DNA of 64,000 nt from Guillardia theta CCMP2712 (Eukaryota; Cryptophyceae; Pyrenomonadales; Geminigeraceae), in assembly GCF_000315625.1 (NCBI RefSeq), contig NW_005434634.1, positions 122,807 through 186,806 of the forward strand, in the 5' to 3' direction. Positions 1 to 10,289 of the stretch are shown in pieces. Position 1 is the stretch's first letter; the number at the start of each line of letters is the position of its first letter. The position numbers and the translations under genes were made by a program. A model generated the notes under the pieces. It ran no database searches. It saw only the letters and a list, made by a program, of their open reading frames with translations, and was not told the DNA's origin.

Positions 1-1051
1 AAAGGAATCCAGGAAGAAAAAAGCAGCTCAGACAGAAAGCTCTGGATACCCCCAGAGTACATTTCTCCGTACACAAATCCCTCCTTACCTACCTCCCTCC
101 CTCCCTCCCTCCCTCCCTCCCTCCCTCCCTCCCACTCGCGCTTTGATATTTAATTCCTTGCCGTCAGGAATGCGTCTTAGACGACGGGCAAACATTGCAA
201 GCTCCTCTTATCTACAGGTACTCAGTCTCTCCTACCAATCGACATCTCTCGTCGCTCATTCCTCCCTCCTCCCGCTTCCTTGCTGTAGGTGTCTCGGATC
301 CTACCCTCGCAGTGATCCCCTGCAGGAGGAGTTTGAAGGTGAAGAAACAGCTTCTGCCGTGCTCGACGTGCTGATAGAAAAGTCAGACAAACTTGACAGC
401 AGGGGAGCGATCAGGGTGAATAGCTTCCTTCAGGCATGTGATCCCTCCACTCACTCGCTCACTCACTTGTTTCCTTCCTGGCTGTCCCTTCTTCCTCTTG
501 CTCTTCTCCCAGTTCATTGACCCGCAGGCATGTAGGTGATCGGATGTAGCAACGTATATGCAGCTGGAGATGTCACAGTACACGCTCAACACACTGAGGT
601 AAGAGGAGAGGAGGAGAGGACGTGAAGATGGTATGCAAGAGTATGGGAAAGCAGGGGAAGGGGTAGAGGAGGAGAGGAGAGGAGAGGAGGAGAGGATGTA
701 GGAGGAGGGTTCTGGAGAGGAAATTCACGATAAAATTCGCCTCAGGAGAAGACGGGGTACACTGCAGAACAGAACGCCAAGTTAGCAGCTTCCAACATTG
801 TCCGAGATGTGAGAAACGATGATCGAGGTTCTGGATGTGACAAGAGTCAAACTTTGACGTTTTTGTCGCTCGTCCTGGCAGATCGAAGGCAAAGAGCTCC
901 TGTCTTACCCTGACGGTCTGTTCGGGGAGGGACAGGCGACTCCCACCATTTTCTGCGTCTCTTTGTCGAAGTATGACGGGGTGAGAAATTGACAGGAGCA
1001 GGAGGAGCAGGAGCAGAAGTAGGAGCACGAACCAGGAGCAGGAGCACGAAC

Positions 1052-1090
<39 letters not shown>

Positions 1091-1124
1091 CAAGAGTAGA
1101 AGAAGGAGCAGCAGCAAGAGCAGG

Positions 1125-1155
<31 letters not shown>

Positions 1156-1444
1156 CGAAGCAACTCGTATGATGAAGCACGGCAGGTGGTGATATTCAAC
1201 TCTCTCATTCTAACAGGAAAGATTGCTGCCGTGTTCAAGTGGCTCATCGAGGTGAAAACCAAACTGTAATTGCGCATCAAAAACTCTGACCAGCGCCATT
1301 CGACCCCATGTGCAGTGGACCAAGGTGGCGTCAATGAGAGGAAGACCAGTGGGAAAGCTGTTCTGGCAAGTTGCCGACGTCGCTTCCATATTTTTATCAA
1401 ACTACATCTTCAGGCCCAAAAAAGATTCGAAATCTTTAGCCTGA
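1..1444 (+). CDS. AIFM2/FSP1-like NAD(P)H:quinone oxidoreductase, 3' part
   Basis: This is the C-terminal part of a two-dinucleotide-binding flavoprotein of the AIFM2 (FSP1) type, which passes electrons from NAD(P)H to quinones. Exons I can chain in one frame are 168-217, 289-433, 536-598, 746-808, 882-980, 1186-1251 and 1316-1444 (TGA 1442-1444). The spliced product reads DDGQTLQAPLIYRCLGSY, then SRGAIRVNSFLQ, then the FAD-binding signature SNVYAAGDVT, then TGYTAEQNAKLAASNIVRD, LLSYPDG and FNSLILTGKIAAVFKWLIE. This order and spacing match AIFM2-type proteins. The first 60 bases may hold another exon, but I could not place it. The start codon lies left of the window. The intron after 433 begins with GC rather than GT. 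The intron at 981-1185 is filled with an AGGAGC-type repeat. Confidence 0.8.
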
Positions 1445-1686
1445 GCACTAATAAACATCGCAATTCTGCCCCCATGGAACAAACATGCGTGTCTCAACGA
1501 CATAACTGTCCCCTTCCCTCCTGCTCTGCCATCAACACCACCATCTACTCCTCATTATCGTCCTCATCCTTCTCTTCCTCCTCCTCCTCCTCCTCCTCCT
1601 CCTCCAACTTCCTGTTTCTGTCGGTGCATCTGTCTGTGCGTTTCTCATCTAAGGCGCAAACATCAATTTCAGTCACGATCTCCGTC

Positions 1687-2673
1687 TCAGCTCTTGAGAT
1701 TCTTCAGACGAGCCTGCGACAGACGTCAACGAGGAGGGGAGAGGGCAGTCACAGCATGCCTCCAGGTCTGCATCCAGATCCTCCTGCGCGTTCGCTGCTG
1801 CTGCTGCTGCTCGTAAGGGTCAGAGCTACATCCTCAGACTCAATCGACTCACTTGGAGCCGCATGATGCATCTGATCGCCAAGATCGATTCCGATCTCCG
1901 ACAGGACCTGCCACAACAGTAAGACGAGCACGCGCGGAGAGACGGGAGGTTATCGACCTGTCCTATCACTTCGTCCACCTGCGCCTCTTCATCGTCGGCT
2001 TCGAACGCATCATCGATCGCGTCATCCATCATCTCCTGAGCTCCACATGTCAGCACGCGATGCTTGAGAGCTGCGAGGTCAGTCGCACCTGCTTGCTGTC
2101 CATGATCTCACTTTGCTTCTCAAACTCGAAGAGAATCCTCTGCATGGCGATCGGGTTGACCTTGGCATTCATGCCCTTCATGGCTTTCGCCGCTCCTTTC
2201 ATGGCTTCTGTCATGGCCTGAGCAGCTCTGTCTCAGAACCAGCAAGCAACTGAGAGCAACCGACAGACCTGCGTCGATTTGATGGTTTGAAGTCGAAGGC
2301 CAACAGCCTGCATCTGACATTTCATTTGATAGAACTTCGTGATTTGAGCTCTTGTTCGGACTAGATCCTTCGCCATGACACGCACAGGGCCCTGAAACAA
2401 GACGATGGCAGTGATTATCGTGTCAATTGATGGATACAATCCTTTTACCATCTGCCCCTCTTTCGCCGCCTTGCGTATGTCGTTGATGATCTTCTTTTCC
2501 TGAGTTTGTAGTTTGGTCTTTTCTCGTTCGATCTCTCGCACAGACTTGTCCACATTCCTCTTGTATTCTCGCATCAATTCTAGAGTGCTCGTCAGTGATC
2601 ATGTGGTCAGACTTACATGAGATCTTCGCATACCTTGAGGAGTTTTCTTCTTTCCTCCAAACAAAAACGACAT
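1687..2673 (-). CDS. VPS2: ESCRT-III subunit VPS2/CHMP2
   Basis: Eight exons on the minus strand: 2634-2673, 2449-2579, 2269-2391, 2089-2217, 1958-2035, 1853-1907, 1760-1809 and 1687-1713. They join without frame breaks into 210 residues, close to CHMP2A (about 222). The protein starts MSFLFGGKKKTPQELMRE, continues with the basic helix (REKTKLQTQEKKIINDIRK, IMAKDL-type motif VMAKDLVRTR) and the acidic half (EMMDDAIDDAFEADDEEAQ). It ends with the MIM1 motif DLDADLEARLKNLKS, which binds the MIT domain of VPS4. VPS2 caps ESCRT-III filaments on endosomal and other membranes. The MIM1 tail only appears after splicing two very small last exons, one behind a GC-AG intron; an unspliced reading runs to 1749 and lacks it. 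The start codon is the one next to the conserved N-terminus. Confidence 0.93.
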
Positions 2674-3512
2674 CTGTCGGAAAGGTTCACTCTCGGAACA
2701 AATAGGGTCTTATCTTGGAATTCTCTGCACCCCATGATAATTTCATCTCCATCTGATTTTCATCAACACTATTCGCTTCCTCCTTTATCTTCTTTCCTGA
2801 GTTCTCTATTGCTTCCGGTGTTGTTCTTGCAATGTTCTTGCATTCTCACTGGAATCTCTCTTCCTCCTCCTCCTCCTCCTCCTCCTCCATGTGTTCTTAC
2901 CCAACTTCATCTATCCTCCTCACCCTTCTTCGTGACATTCTCCTCCTCCTCTCTTCTCCTCCTCCTCTCTTCTCCTCCCCTCCCGTTTCCCTCTCAATTT
3001 CAACGCTTCGCTACGGCTGCATTCCCGGGGGTCAATCAGGGCCTTTAAGCTGGGGTAGAGGACTTACAGTAGGGTGGGTGGGGGTGCAAACAGGATAAAG
3101 GTAGGGTATTCCGAGGTTTTGGTTCGATGTCGGGGGGGTAGGGGTGGTTTGAGGTGGTTTGAGGAAACACTCAGTACCCCCTTTTTGAATCGATGTTGTA
3201 CCGGTGGTACCTATTGAGAGACTTGCTGTAGGAGGTCACCCGTGATCGCTTGAAAAAAATATCTGTAAAAGTCTGCTTCCAGTGCACTTACTGCAGCACC
3301 GAGACCGTCGGTCGGCTCGGACGGTCCGACCCGGTCGACGGGGCGGCCAGTGCCCCGGCGCGGCGCGGCCCACTGAGCCGCCGGGGAACCGGTCCCGGCG
3401 ATCACCCCCGGCCCGGGTTGCACATGATCAGTCTTCCAAGTCAGACTATCCAACACAGCACTGCGGCAACATGATACCAGAAGCTGATTGTATAGATTGT
3501 GTCGAAGCGAGC
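2674..3512. other. Gene-free stretch with GC-rich island
   Basis: No reading frame here looks like a protein. From about 2760 to 3000 the plus strand is a pyrimidine-rich run of CTCCTC units, next to the start of the VPS2 gene. From 3040 to 3170 it is G-rich with GGGGTAGG-type runs. At about 3315-3420 lies a very GC-rich island of CCGG, CGGC and GGCCC blocks, unlike its surroundings. Similar islands occur near 32870, 34400 and 50800. Confidence 0.5.
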
Positions 3513-4292
3513 CTACGGAAAGATCGAAGCCGGTGGCCCGGCAGGGTTGTAGGGCCTCCACTGAGAACGAAGGTGACATTCAGCGTCATCATTTGCGGAG
3601 AGGTCACTGTACCTTTCCATGTACACAGATTCGAGGGATTCCTGGCTGATAGCTTCGATCACAGCACAGAAGCGATTGAAACACAGCCAATACTCTCTGC
3701 ACCTGCCGCCATGGCAGTAGCCTTGATATTCAACAGCTTTGAAACCGAATGAAAACCTACCAAGTGACAGTCCTAGTACACGCCCTCGACGGCATTGCCG
3801 CCCCGGCGGCCTCCACCACTGTGACCGTACCACTGAGGGTGATACAATCTCTGGACTAACAGAAGAGCCTCCACTGCTGCTCGCAGTTGCCGTGCCGCCA
3901 GTGCAGGCTGAGGTCCCCACTATCCGTAGAGGGCGACCACGGATGTTGGTGCGACGTGTAGCGGAGCGAGTACCATAGGTGTGCGACCGCCGAAAAGCTG
4001 TACGAAGCTCTTCAGCACTTGGCTCATCGGACAGCGGAGGAGTAGGTGGCGCCTCTGGCTCCGAGGGTCTGGCAGATGGGGGGTCCAAGGTAGCACCAGA
4101 ACCTGTAGGAGATGAAGCTAAATTCGTACCAGTGTTGCCAACGGAAAGATGATCGTTCGATGAAGAGGGCCCTTCTGATACCACAGGGTCTCGTTGGAAA
4201 GCCTCCCAGAATGACTGCAAAGCAAGCTGAATCGTGCTGCTGAACCTTCCCCCCCCTGCTCCCCCTGCTCCAGTGGCAGGTGCCTCCTCCAT
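3513..4292 (-). CDS. Hypothetical protein, low-complexity (weak)
   Basis: A 259-codon open frame starts with a real ATG (4290-4292, read on the minus strand) and begins MEEAPATGAGGAGGG. The first 170 residues are rich in Ser, Pro, Ala and Thr (SSPTGSGATLDPPSARPSEP) with a small basic stretch SHTYGTRSATRRTN; the rest looks different in composition and may be non-coding. I do not recognise a domain. It could be a disordered nuclear protein, the first exon of a spliced gene, or a remnant of a gag-like element. It lies head to head with the hydrolase gene at 4463, so a transcribed gene is plausible, but there is no family support. Confidence 0.3.
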   Translation of the reverse strand: MEEAPATGAGGAGGGRFSSTIQLALQSFWEAFQRDPVVSEGPSSSNDHLSVGNTGTNLASSPTGSGATLDPPSARPSEPEAPPTPPLSDEPSAEELRTAFRRSHTYGTRSATRRTNIRGRPLRIVGTSACTGGTATASSSGGSSVSPEIVSPSVVRSQWWRPPGRQCRRGRVLGLSLGRFSFGFKAVEYQGYCHGGRCREYWLCFNRFCAVIEAISQESLESVYMERYSDLSANDDAECHLRSQWRPYNPAGPPASIFP

Positions 4293-4462
4293 TTTAAAAT
4301 ATCCAACACGCCATTTTGCCCATCAACCCACCCCTAGCTCATGATAATTTTTTTCAGGATAGCAGTACCGATACTCTTGTAAATACCACCCCTTTCCTTT
4401 AGCCGGATCCCGCTAAAACCTTTCCATACCCTACCCTAACCGCTGCTCTCAAGGATTGCAAC
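4293..4462. promoter_or_regulatory. Putative bidirectional promoter with CCTACCC runs
   Basis: This 170-bp gap separates two start codons facing away from each other. On the plus strand it carries CACCCCTAGC, CCACCCCTTTCC and CCCTACCCTAACC, the last ending about 20 bp before the ATG at 4463. The same C-rich words recur in other intergenic gaps of the window, so they may be promoter elements. No clear TATA box is visible. This is inference from position and sequence only. Confidence 0.35.
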
Positions 4463-5605
4463 ATGGCGGTAGCACCAGAACCAGGAAGCTCAGGCGGTGG
4501 GCAACCCTGTGGACCTCTCACTTACAAGAAAGAGGCGCTGTACAAAACCGGATTCACACAGTTCCCAGAGGACTACCTTAGCAGGCGTGCAGAGCTTGTA
4601 GAGCACTTTTTTGAGCTCCCAGATAAACGCAAAATTTGCTACTGGACTGATGGCGACAAAGCCAGCGGTGTGCCAATTCTTTGCTTTCACGGAGGATGTG
4701 AAGGAAAGTCCAAGTGGATGCAGAAAAAAACTATCCCAGGGGTTTTCCTGATCGCCATAGACAGGCCCAATTATGGCAGGAGCTCGCCTGTCCCTCTCAC
4801 TTATGCGTTCCCAGACGTTGTCAAAGACATTGGGTTGCTTGCTGATCATCTTGGACTCGATCAGTTTGTCTGCATGGGTCATTCTGTTGGCACTTGTTGG
4901 TGCCAGCAGATTGCTGCAGCTCTGCCAAACAGGGTTCGCGGGATCATCCTCTTCGCTGCAATGACGGATCCATGCGACCCAACAGCCGACTTAGATGTGA
5001 AGCTAGCTGTGGGATACTATCCCATGAAAGACTGTGGACCCTGCGGAAAGTGGGACTGCTGCTGTCACCCTTTCACTGGGTTGTGCGGCTGTATCCCAAG
5101 AAAAATTTTGATGAGCATGACGGGCCTTTCAATGAAGTCCATGGCATGTAAGATGGAAATGCAGTTCAAAAAGGGTGGGAAGACAGGATACGAGAAGTTC
5201 ATCCAAGATCCGTTCTGGCAGGCAAGCATGGTGGACAGCTGGTGCGCTCACGAGGACGGAAAGGCAATTCTCGGGGACACAAAGCGGACGTTGTGTAACA
5301 AATGGACTTACAACACATCCGATATCAAGTGCCCCGTCTTCATCTATCAAGGGGATGGTGACATGGACGTGCAGGTGCCTGCGACGACGAATCAGCTGCA
5401 GAAGCTCCTTCCTCACGCCAAGATTGAAATCATCCACGACTACGGGCACATCTGCACGAATGGGCCCAACGACGAGACCGTGAGACGGGTGCTCAAGGCT
5501 GTCGCTGAAATGCCAAGGCTGGACGCGTCAAGGGACACCCAGACATCGAAAGACACACCAGAACCCGGCGCGGCCATCACGACCGTGACCAACAACAACG
5601 CGTGA
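4463..5605 (+). CDS. Alpha/beta-hydrolase fold protein, single exon
   Basis: An intronless 380-residue protein of the alpha/beta-hydrolase superfamily. The N-terminal half has the oxyanion-hole type segment CFHGG (residues 74-78), the strand-turn RPNYGRS (101-107) and the nucleophile elbow GHSVG with Ser141. Towards the end, VFIYQGDGDMDVQVP offers the acidic residue (Asp298-Asp302 region), and DYGHI supplies His329, completing a Ser-Asp-His triad. Between them is an unusual cysteine-rich insertion around residues 189-211 (DCGPCGKWDCCCHPFTGLCG), which could bind metal or be lipid-modified. The substrate cannot be told from sequence. No signal peptide is seen. The start is the first ATG and sits just downstream of a CCCTACCCTAACC run. 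An intronless gene is unusual among its multi-exon neighbours. Confidence 0.85.
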   Translation: MAVAPEPGSSGGGQPCGPLTYKKEALYKTGFTQFPEDYLSRRAELVEHFFELPDKRKICYWTDGDKASGVPILCFHGGCEGKSKWMQKKTIPGVFLIAIDRPNYGRSSPVPLTYAFPDVVKDIGLLADHLGLDQFVCMGHSVGTCWCQQIAAALPNRVRGIILFAAMTDPCDPTADLDVKLAVGYYPMKDCGPCGKWDCCCHPFTGLCGCIPRKILMSMTGLSMKSMACKMEMQFKKGGKTGYEKFIQDPFWQASMVDSWCAHEDGKAILGDTKRTLCNKWTYNTSDIKCPVFIYQGDGDMDVQVPATTNQLQKLLPHAKIEIIHDYGHICTNGPNDETVRRVLKAVAEMPRLDASRDTQTSKDTPEPGAAITTVTNNNA

Positions 5606-5645
5606 AAAGTTGACGGGCGGCACGTGAAAAGTTGACGGGCGGCCA
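5603..5645 (+). repeat. Two tandem copies of a 21-bp unit over the stop codon
   Basis: The unit ACGTGAAAAGTTGACGGGCGG (first copy GCGTGAAAAG..., at about 5602-5622) is repeated directly at about 5623-5643. The TGA stop of the hydrolase gene is inside the first copy. Confidence 0.85.
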
Positions 5646-6491
5646 GCTAGCATCATGGTCTTCCAAGCAACTTGATCTGGTCTCGGGCTCGTAGTCTGGA
5701 TCTGTTGGCGCTCGGGAGGCGCGGGAGCGGAGCTCGCTGCAGCCTGCAAGATCCAGAGATCATTAGGATTAAATAACAACATCAGGGATCATGTACAGAT
5801 CACAAAGGTATTTCCGTTTCACTGGTCACGTCAGGTTCGTTGAAATCAATCTACGTGGTGAAAGCATTCGACAGAAAACTAGACACAGATCATCGGACTA
5901 TCCTGATTTGCCCCTCATACACTCAATCTCTCTCTGTCTCACCCTCTCCCTCCCTCCTCCCTCCCTCCCTCCCTCCCTCCCTCCCCCTCCCTCCCACTGG
6001 CACCCCACTCAAAGCTTCTGGCTGCTTGCTAGCAGCGATCTGGCGTTCTCGCGCGGGAGAGCGGCGCTGGCCCTTGGTCGGAAGCGACGTAGAGGATGCC
6101 GGTGTGCGATGCCAGGCTGGGCTGGTTCATGACCGTTCGTCAGAAGTACATGACCGCTCGTCAGTAGTTCATCACCATTCGCCAGTATGAATGCTTCAAT
6201 GTCCGAGGCTGTGATGGAACTAAAGAGATAACTCAAGAGATAGTTCAATTAGAGATAGTTCAATTGACTGTCCTGACTCATGCCAGTGGAGGATGAATCA
6301 AAATGTCTTTGATGAACATCATGAATGCTTCAGAGTCCGAGGCTGTGATGGGAACTAAGGGGATAGCTCAAGAGATAGTTCAGCTTATCTTATTCTCTAT
6401 CTCTCTTCATTGCACCAACTCGCCAGGCATCTTCCCTTATCTCTAAGTTTGCACATCTAACAGCCCTGCATGTCCTTCGGGTATTTTTCAG
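5646..6491. repeat. Intergenic or intronic stretch with short imperfect repeats
   Basis: No convincing exon could be framed. A CCTC-type pyrimidine run lies at about 5930-5990. Three imperfect 21-bp units of the form GTTCATGACCGTTCGTCAGAA lie in a row at about 6123-6187. A longer element starting GAATGCTTCA and ending AAGAGATAGTTCA occurs twice, at about 6187-6247 and 6322-6382. Part of the region may belong to the gene whose last exons are at 6492-6925. Confidence 0.5.
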
Positions 6492-6925
6492 CTGAAGCAT
6501 TCCAACAGCAGCATGAACCACATGCTGGATCACATAAGACTGACTCTCAGTGGATGCACTCGGCAGGTTTTCATTCTCAGCTCCAGTATTGGACTGGCAA
6601 GGGATATGATGGCATCCCTCAAATCTGTATCTATGGGAAGGTATGCACCGCCTGAAAGCAGCTCCTGCTCTGCTCTGCTCTCTATCTTGAGTCCAACTTT
6701 CAAACTCTAGCAGCACTCAGAGACAGGCTGACTACGTTGTTTGATCAGTGGAGGCCACTCAACGAGATCACTGCGTTCGATTACACCATCTCAGTGTGTG
6801 CTTGCTCGCTACTAACTTCGGAGGCTTTCAAGCTGTCAGGAATTGTCTTCTCTGCTCTCATATCAGCTGTGATGATCGTGGGTATCATATCCTACATGTC
6901 AAAACAATTACAATACAGAATGTAG
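6492..6925 (+). CDS. Uncharacterised protein with C-terminal TM segment, last two exons
   Basis: Exons 6492-6640 and 6727-6925 (TAG 6923-6925) join in frame. The first encodes a helix-prone segment (LDHIRLTLSGCTRQ, SIGLARDMMASLKS). The second encodes LTTLFDQWRPLNEITAF, then a hydrophobic stretch (LSGIVFSALISAVMIVGII) and a short basic tail SYMSKQLQYRM, as in tail-anchored or single-pass proteins. The upstream exons, and so the start, were not found; they should lie between 5650 and 6480. I do not recognise the family. Confidence 0.45.
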
Positions 6926-7917
6926 CTGCCTTCCATCCCGTACCGCCTGTGTCTGTCTCCTACTGAACCGGGCCATCCGACCAGAGTCGAGGCTTCCCGA
7001 AGTTCCGTCACTGCATCACGACAGTCGCAGTTGACTCGGTGACACGGACAGTCTAGAGAGACTCGTATCAAGGCAGGTCAGCCCAAGTACGCTGTTCAAG
7101 GTTCTGTCACCGAATTTATGAAAGTTTATATTCAACAACAAATACAACTGCCCATTGCCAACACTCTTTAATGAAAGTTTATATTTGGCAATAAATATCC
7201 TATAAACTGCCTCCCAAAACCTTGAGATGTGATATGACCCCCACACTTGACTATTGTACGAGTGAAGATTGTAAGGTGGGTGGGTACCAAGGCAGGGTTC
7301 TCTCATTCCACCACCCCCGCTTTCCTCAGAATGACACGTGGTAGGAAGAGGGGTAGGGTATAGAACTTCGATTGAAGGGGTTGCAGGTATGAGGGGTACT
7401 TGAAAAAATGTGTGAGAACAGGGGTGGGGTGGCCGGTCGTAGGAGGCCAGAGACATGCAAGGGAACCGAAAGGTTTTGGGGAGAGCCGAGAGGAGAAAGA
7501 GAAGAGAAAACAGGAATGATGAAGGATCGAAGATGACAGGAATGTAGACAGGAGGAGGAGAGAGAACTATGATAGGTCGCAGTGTATTGGAAGCTATGTG
7601 GTCCCATGATCGGATTCAGACGAGTCGGGACGAGTTTGAGATCTTGTGACGTGGAGAAAGCTGGAATACATGAGCTCTATACCATAGCTTACATAAGCGG
7701 AGGATAAAATCTTCTGATCAAAATCATGCTGCACTAATAAGAATCCATAAAGATCCGAGGAAGCTTGCAGTATTGAAGCATTCTCGTACTTTTTTTGTGA
7801 GGACTCTGTAAGTAACACTAGAATTGTACAGGAGGAGGAAGCGTGGACACTCTCCTGTTCCATCTCTTCTACTTTTCAGTCATCACCTGAGCAGGCATCA
7901 GCCGGTGCATCTTCACA
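6926..7917. other. Gene-free stretch
   Basis: Contains two related AT-rich segments sharing ATGAAAGTTTATATT (7118 and 7171). A G-rich block with GGGTGGG and GGGTAGGGTA words (7270-7440) is followed by a purine-rich stretch to about 7580. Open frames on the minus strand here are proline- and serine-rich and look non-coding. The right end should hold the 5' untranslated region of the prenyltransferase gene at 7918. Confidence 0.45.
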
Positions 7918-8179
7918 ATGCATCCTCTCGTAGTTGCTATGCGGCCATGGTTAGTACTTCTTTTTGTGTTTTCCGTGTTCCGTGGCATCGAGTGCTGACG
8001 TTGCTTGCTTGGCAGGACCTTCCCTGCTGCTCTGGTTCCTGTCCTCCTCACTGTCACTCTCGTCCACAGGTGACGCTCTCATTCTCATGGTCACAAGGAC
8101 GAAAGCCTCTGAATTCCTTTCAGATCTGGAGTGGCATGGAGTCTACCAGAAATGGTGAGAGATCATTGCTTTTACCTTT

Positions 8180-8214
<35 letters not shown>

Positions 8215-9477
8215 TCTTGTCCTTGTCCTTGTCCTTGTCCTTGTCCCTATCCACAAACAACAGCACTTGTTCAAGGTTGTCCTCGTCCTTCAGCCCTCTT
8301 TCCATTCCTGTTTACCTCATCTCCCCCTTCCCTACCCCCAGCTTCTTCCTGTTGTAAATCTTTGAACAGATCAGAGCAATCTTGCTGGGGGTGATAGTTC
8401 AAGCTGCATCTAACGTGATCAACACGGTAAGACAGGAGGCAAGAGATTCGTAAGGCGGAGGCAGGAGAGGTATTCGGACGGAAGGAGGAATTAGAGTCAA
8501 AGTGGACGAGTGAGGCACGGGAGCTGGAGTTCTGAGAAGCGCAGCCAGCTTGAAGCTGAGGGAGGGAAGGCACGTGGCAATAGATGAGCTGAGAGCAGCG
8601 CGATCACGCCATGATATATAGCCAAGGGAAAGCAGGGGAAGGGGCAGGGGCAGGGGCAGGGGCAGGGGCAGGGGCAGGGGCAGGGGCAGGGGCAGGGTAG
8701 TCATACAACGCTGACGCCTGCTCCTAGTATTGGGATTACGAGAACGGAGTGGATGGGCCCAACGTTGGATCGGGCGCGGACCCTTCAGTCGTGCTCCCCC
8801 ACAAGGTCGTGCTGGTGGGCGGAGGACTGAAACCTCGTTCGGTTCTCGCGCTTGCACTGGTGCTTTACGGCTCCAGCCTCCTTGTCCTCTTGCCAAGGTT
8901 CAGCGATGGATATCGGATCCCGCTGCTCTACTTGTGCGGCACTTCTCTGTCCTACTTCTACACGGCTCCTCCGTTCAAGCTCAAGTACTTTGCGCTGGGA
9001 GATGCTGCGATCTTCATAGCGTTCGGCCCTCTCCTTGTCTACTGCACTATCCTCCTGGTGGCCCCGAAGAGTGTCGATGCCCTCTGGTGAGGATATGATG
9101 AGATGAGATGAGATGAGATGAGATGCGATGTATGTTTTCTATTATGTCTTGACGACATTGCCCAATCACGTGATCCAACTTGTGACGAGCCAAAGTCTGG
9201 TGTAGAGTTGTGCTGAAGTCGGCTGGCAGGGGGGAAGTCTTCGGCTACACCATCCCTTGCTCTTTCATCTGCGAGTGCATCTTGCATGCAAACAACAGCA
9301 GAGACATCGGAGAAGATTCAAAGTCGATCCCTTTCCTCTCTCCTCCCCCCTCCTCACCTACTGTGCAGGGCTGGCCTGGTCACTCTGGCTACGATCCTCG
9401 GATTCAATGGGAGCAAGAGGTACTAGTAGGCAGCTGTCAACTTCCACGCTGCCAGCTGCTTCTGCTCCTCCTCCTCC

Positions 9478-9510
<33 letters not shown>

Positions 9511-9696
9511 CTACCACTACATCCATCATCTCAGTACTTGATCACCATCTCCCCACTCTATCCTGTTCTTCTGACCTTCTCTTCAGAGTTTACGTGGGTC
9601 TCATTACTGCTGCCTACGTCACTGTGATCATCATGAGTGTGGGACAGAGACGCCTCGGAATGATGATGGTTTTGTTGTGAGTTCCTATCCCACCCC

Positions 9697-9731
<35 letters not shown>

Positions 9732-9964
9732 ATTCCCCCTCCTCCCCTCTCCCCTCTGGCTCCTCACACTTGTCCAGGTCCCTTCCTCTTGCCTTCGACG
9801 TCATCAGCCGGTTCACCCATGACATCAACAGGATGGCAGATCTCCCCAAGAGAACGGCAAAGGTGAAGATGAAGACGAGTCTGCATGTTGCTATCCTGAC
9901 ACCAGATGTCCAGCTTCATATGGCCTTCGGACTTCTGCTCATTGTCGGGGTTCTGATCAATTGA
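7918..9964 (+). CDS. menA: UbiA-family prenyltransferase, MenA type
   Basis: Ten exons (7918-7949, 8016-8069, 8124-8154, 8370-8426, 8728-9086, 9230-9322, 9369-9419, 9587-9676, 9778-9862, 9914-9964) join without a frame break into 300 residues, the usual MenA length. It starts MHPLVVAMRPWTFPAALVPV, matching the family's RPxTLPAALxPV start. The two prenyl-diphosphate/Mg sites are present: NTYWDYENGVD (residues 57-67) and NNSRDIGEDSKAG (199-211). It ends TAKLHMAFGLLLIVGVLIN, the typical MenA C-terminus. The many hydrophobic segments fit a multi-pass membrane enzyme that attaches a prenyl or phytyl chain to dihydroxynaphthoate for phylloquinone or menaquinone; UBIAD1-like activity is an alternative. 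No clear plastid presequence is seen on the chosen start, so an upstream exon is possible. Several introns contain simple repeats. Confidence 0.9.
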
Positions 9965-10289
9965 TAGCCATGCAGTCGATCTTAGCATCTCCTCCTCCCC
10001 TCCCCCCCCCACCCCACCCTACCCACTTTTCCTTCTCCTCCGTACTTGTGCCCTCCTGCCCTGCTGCTGCTTTTAAAGATTTTTGCTCCACCCGAGTGAG
10101 AAATGCGGAAGAGATTGAGGAGGAGCGTAAGGTTTCCTTTTAGTAGCAAGACGCATCAACGGAAAACGAGAGAGACAAGGAAGGGTCGAAGGAGGAGGTG
10201 GAGGAGGTGGAGGTGGAGATGGAGGAGGGGGAAATGAAGGAGGAGAAGGAGGAGAAACTGGGGGAGGGGGAGTGGATGAATTTCCCCCC
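9965..10289. other. Convergent intergenic gap, polypurine
   Basis: Lies between two convergent genes. It holds C-rich then GGAGGAGGTGG-type purine runs (10185-10270). I see no gene. Confidence 0.5.

Noticed and set aside
905-1180. Poly-leucine frame and Pro-Ala frames on the minus strand
   Set aside because: They read an AGGAGC simple repeat inside an intron of the AIFM2-like gene.
1749-1931. VPS2 ending SSSSSSERAGGSGCRPGGML at 1749
   Set aside because: Splicing two further short exons restores the conserved MIM1 tail and a normal length, so the read-through end is not used in the model.
3211-3752. Arg/Gly/Pro-rich frames in the GC island
   Set aside because: High GC alone keeps frames open; there is no start context, domain or splice support.
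3513-4292. Retroelement gag gene
   Set aside because: Only low-complexity sequence is present; no zinc knuckle, protease, reverse transcriptase or long terminal repeats were found nearby.
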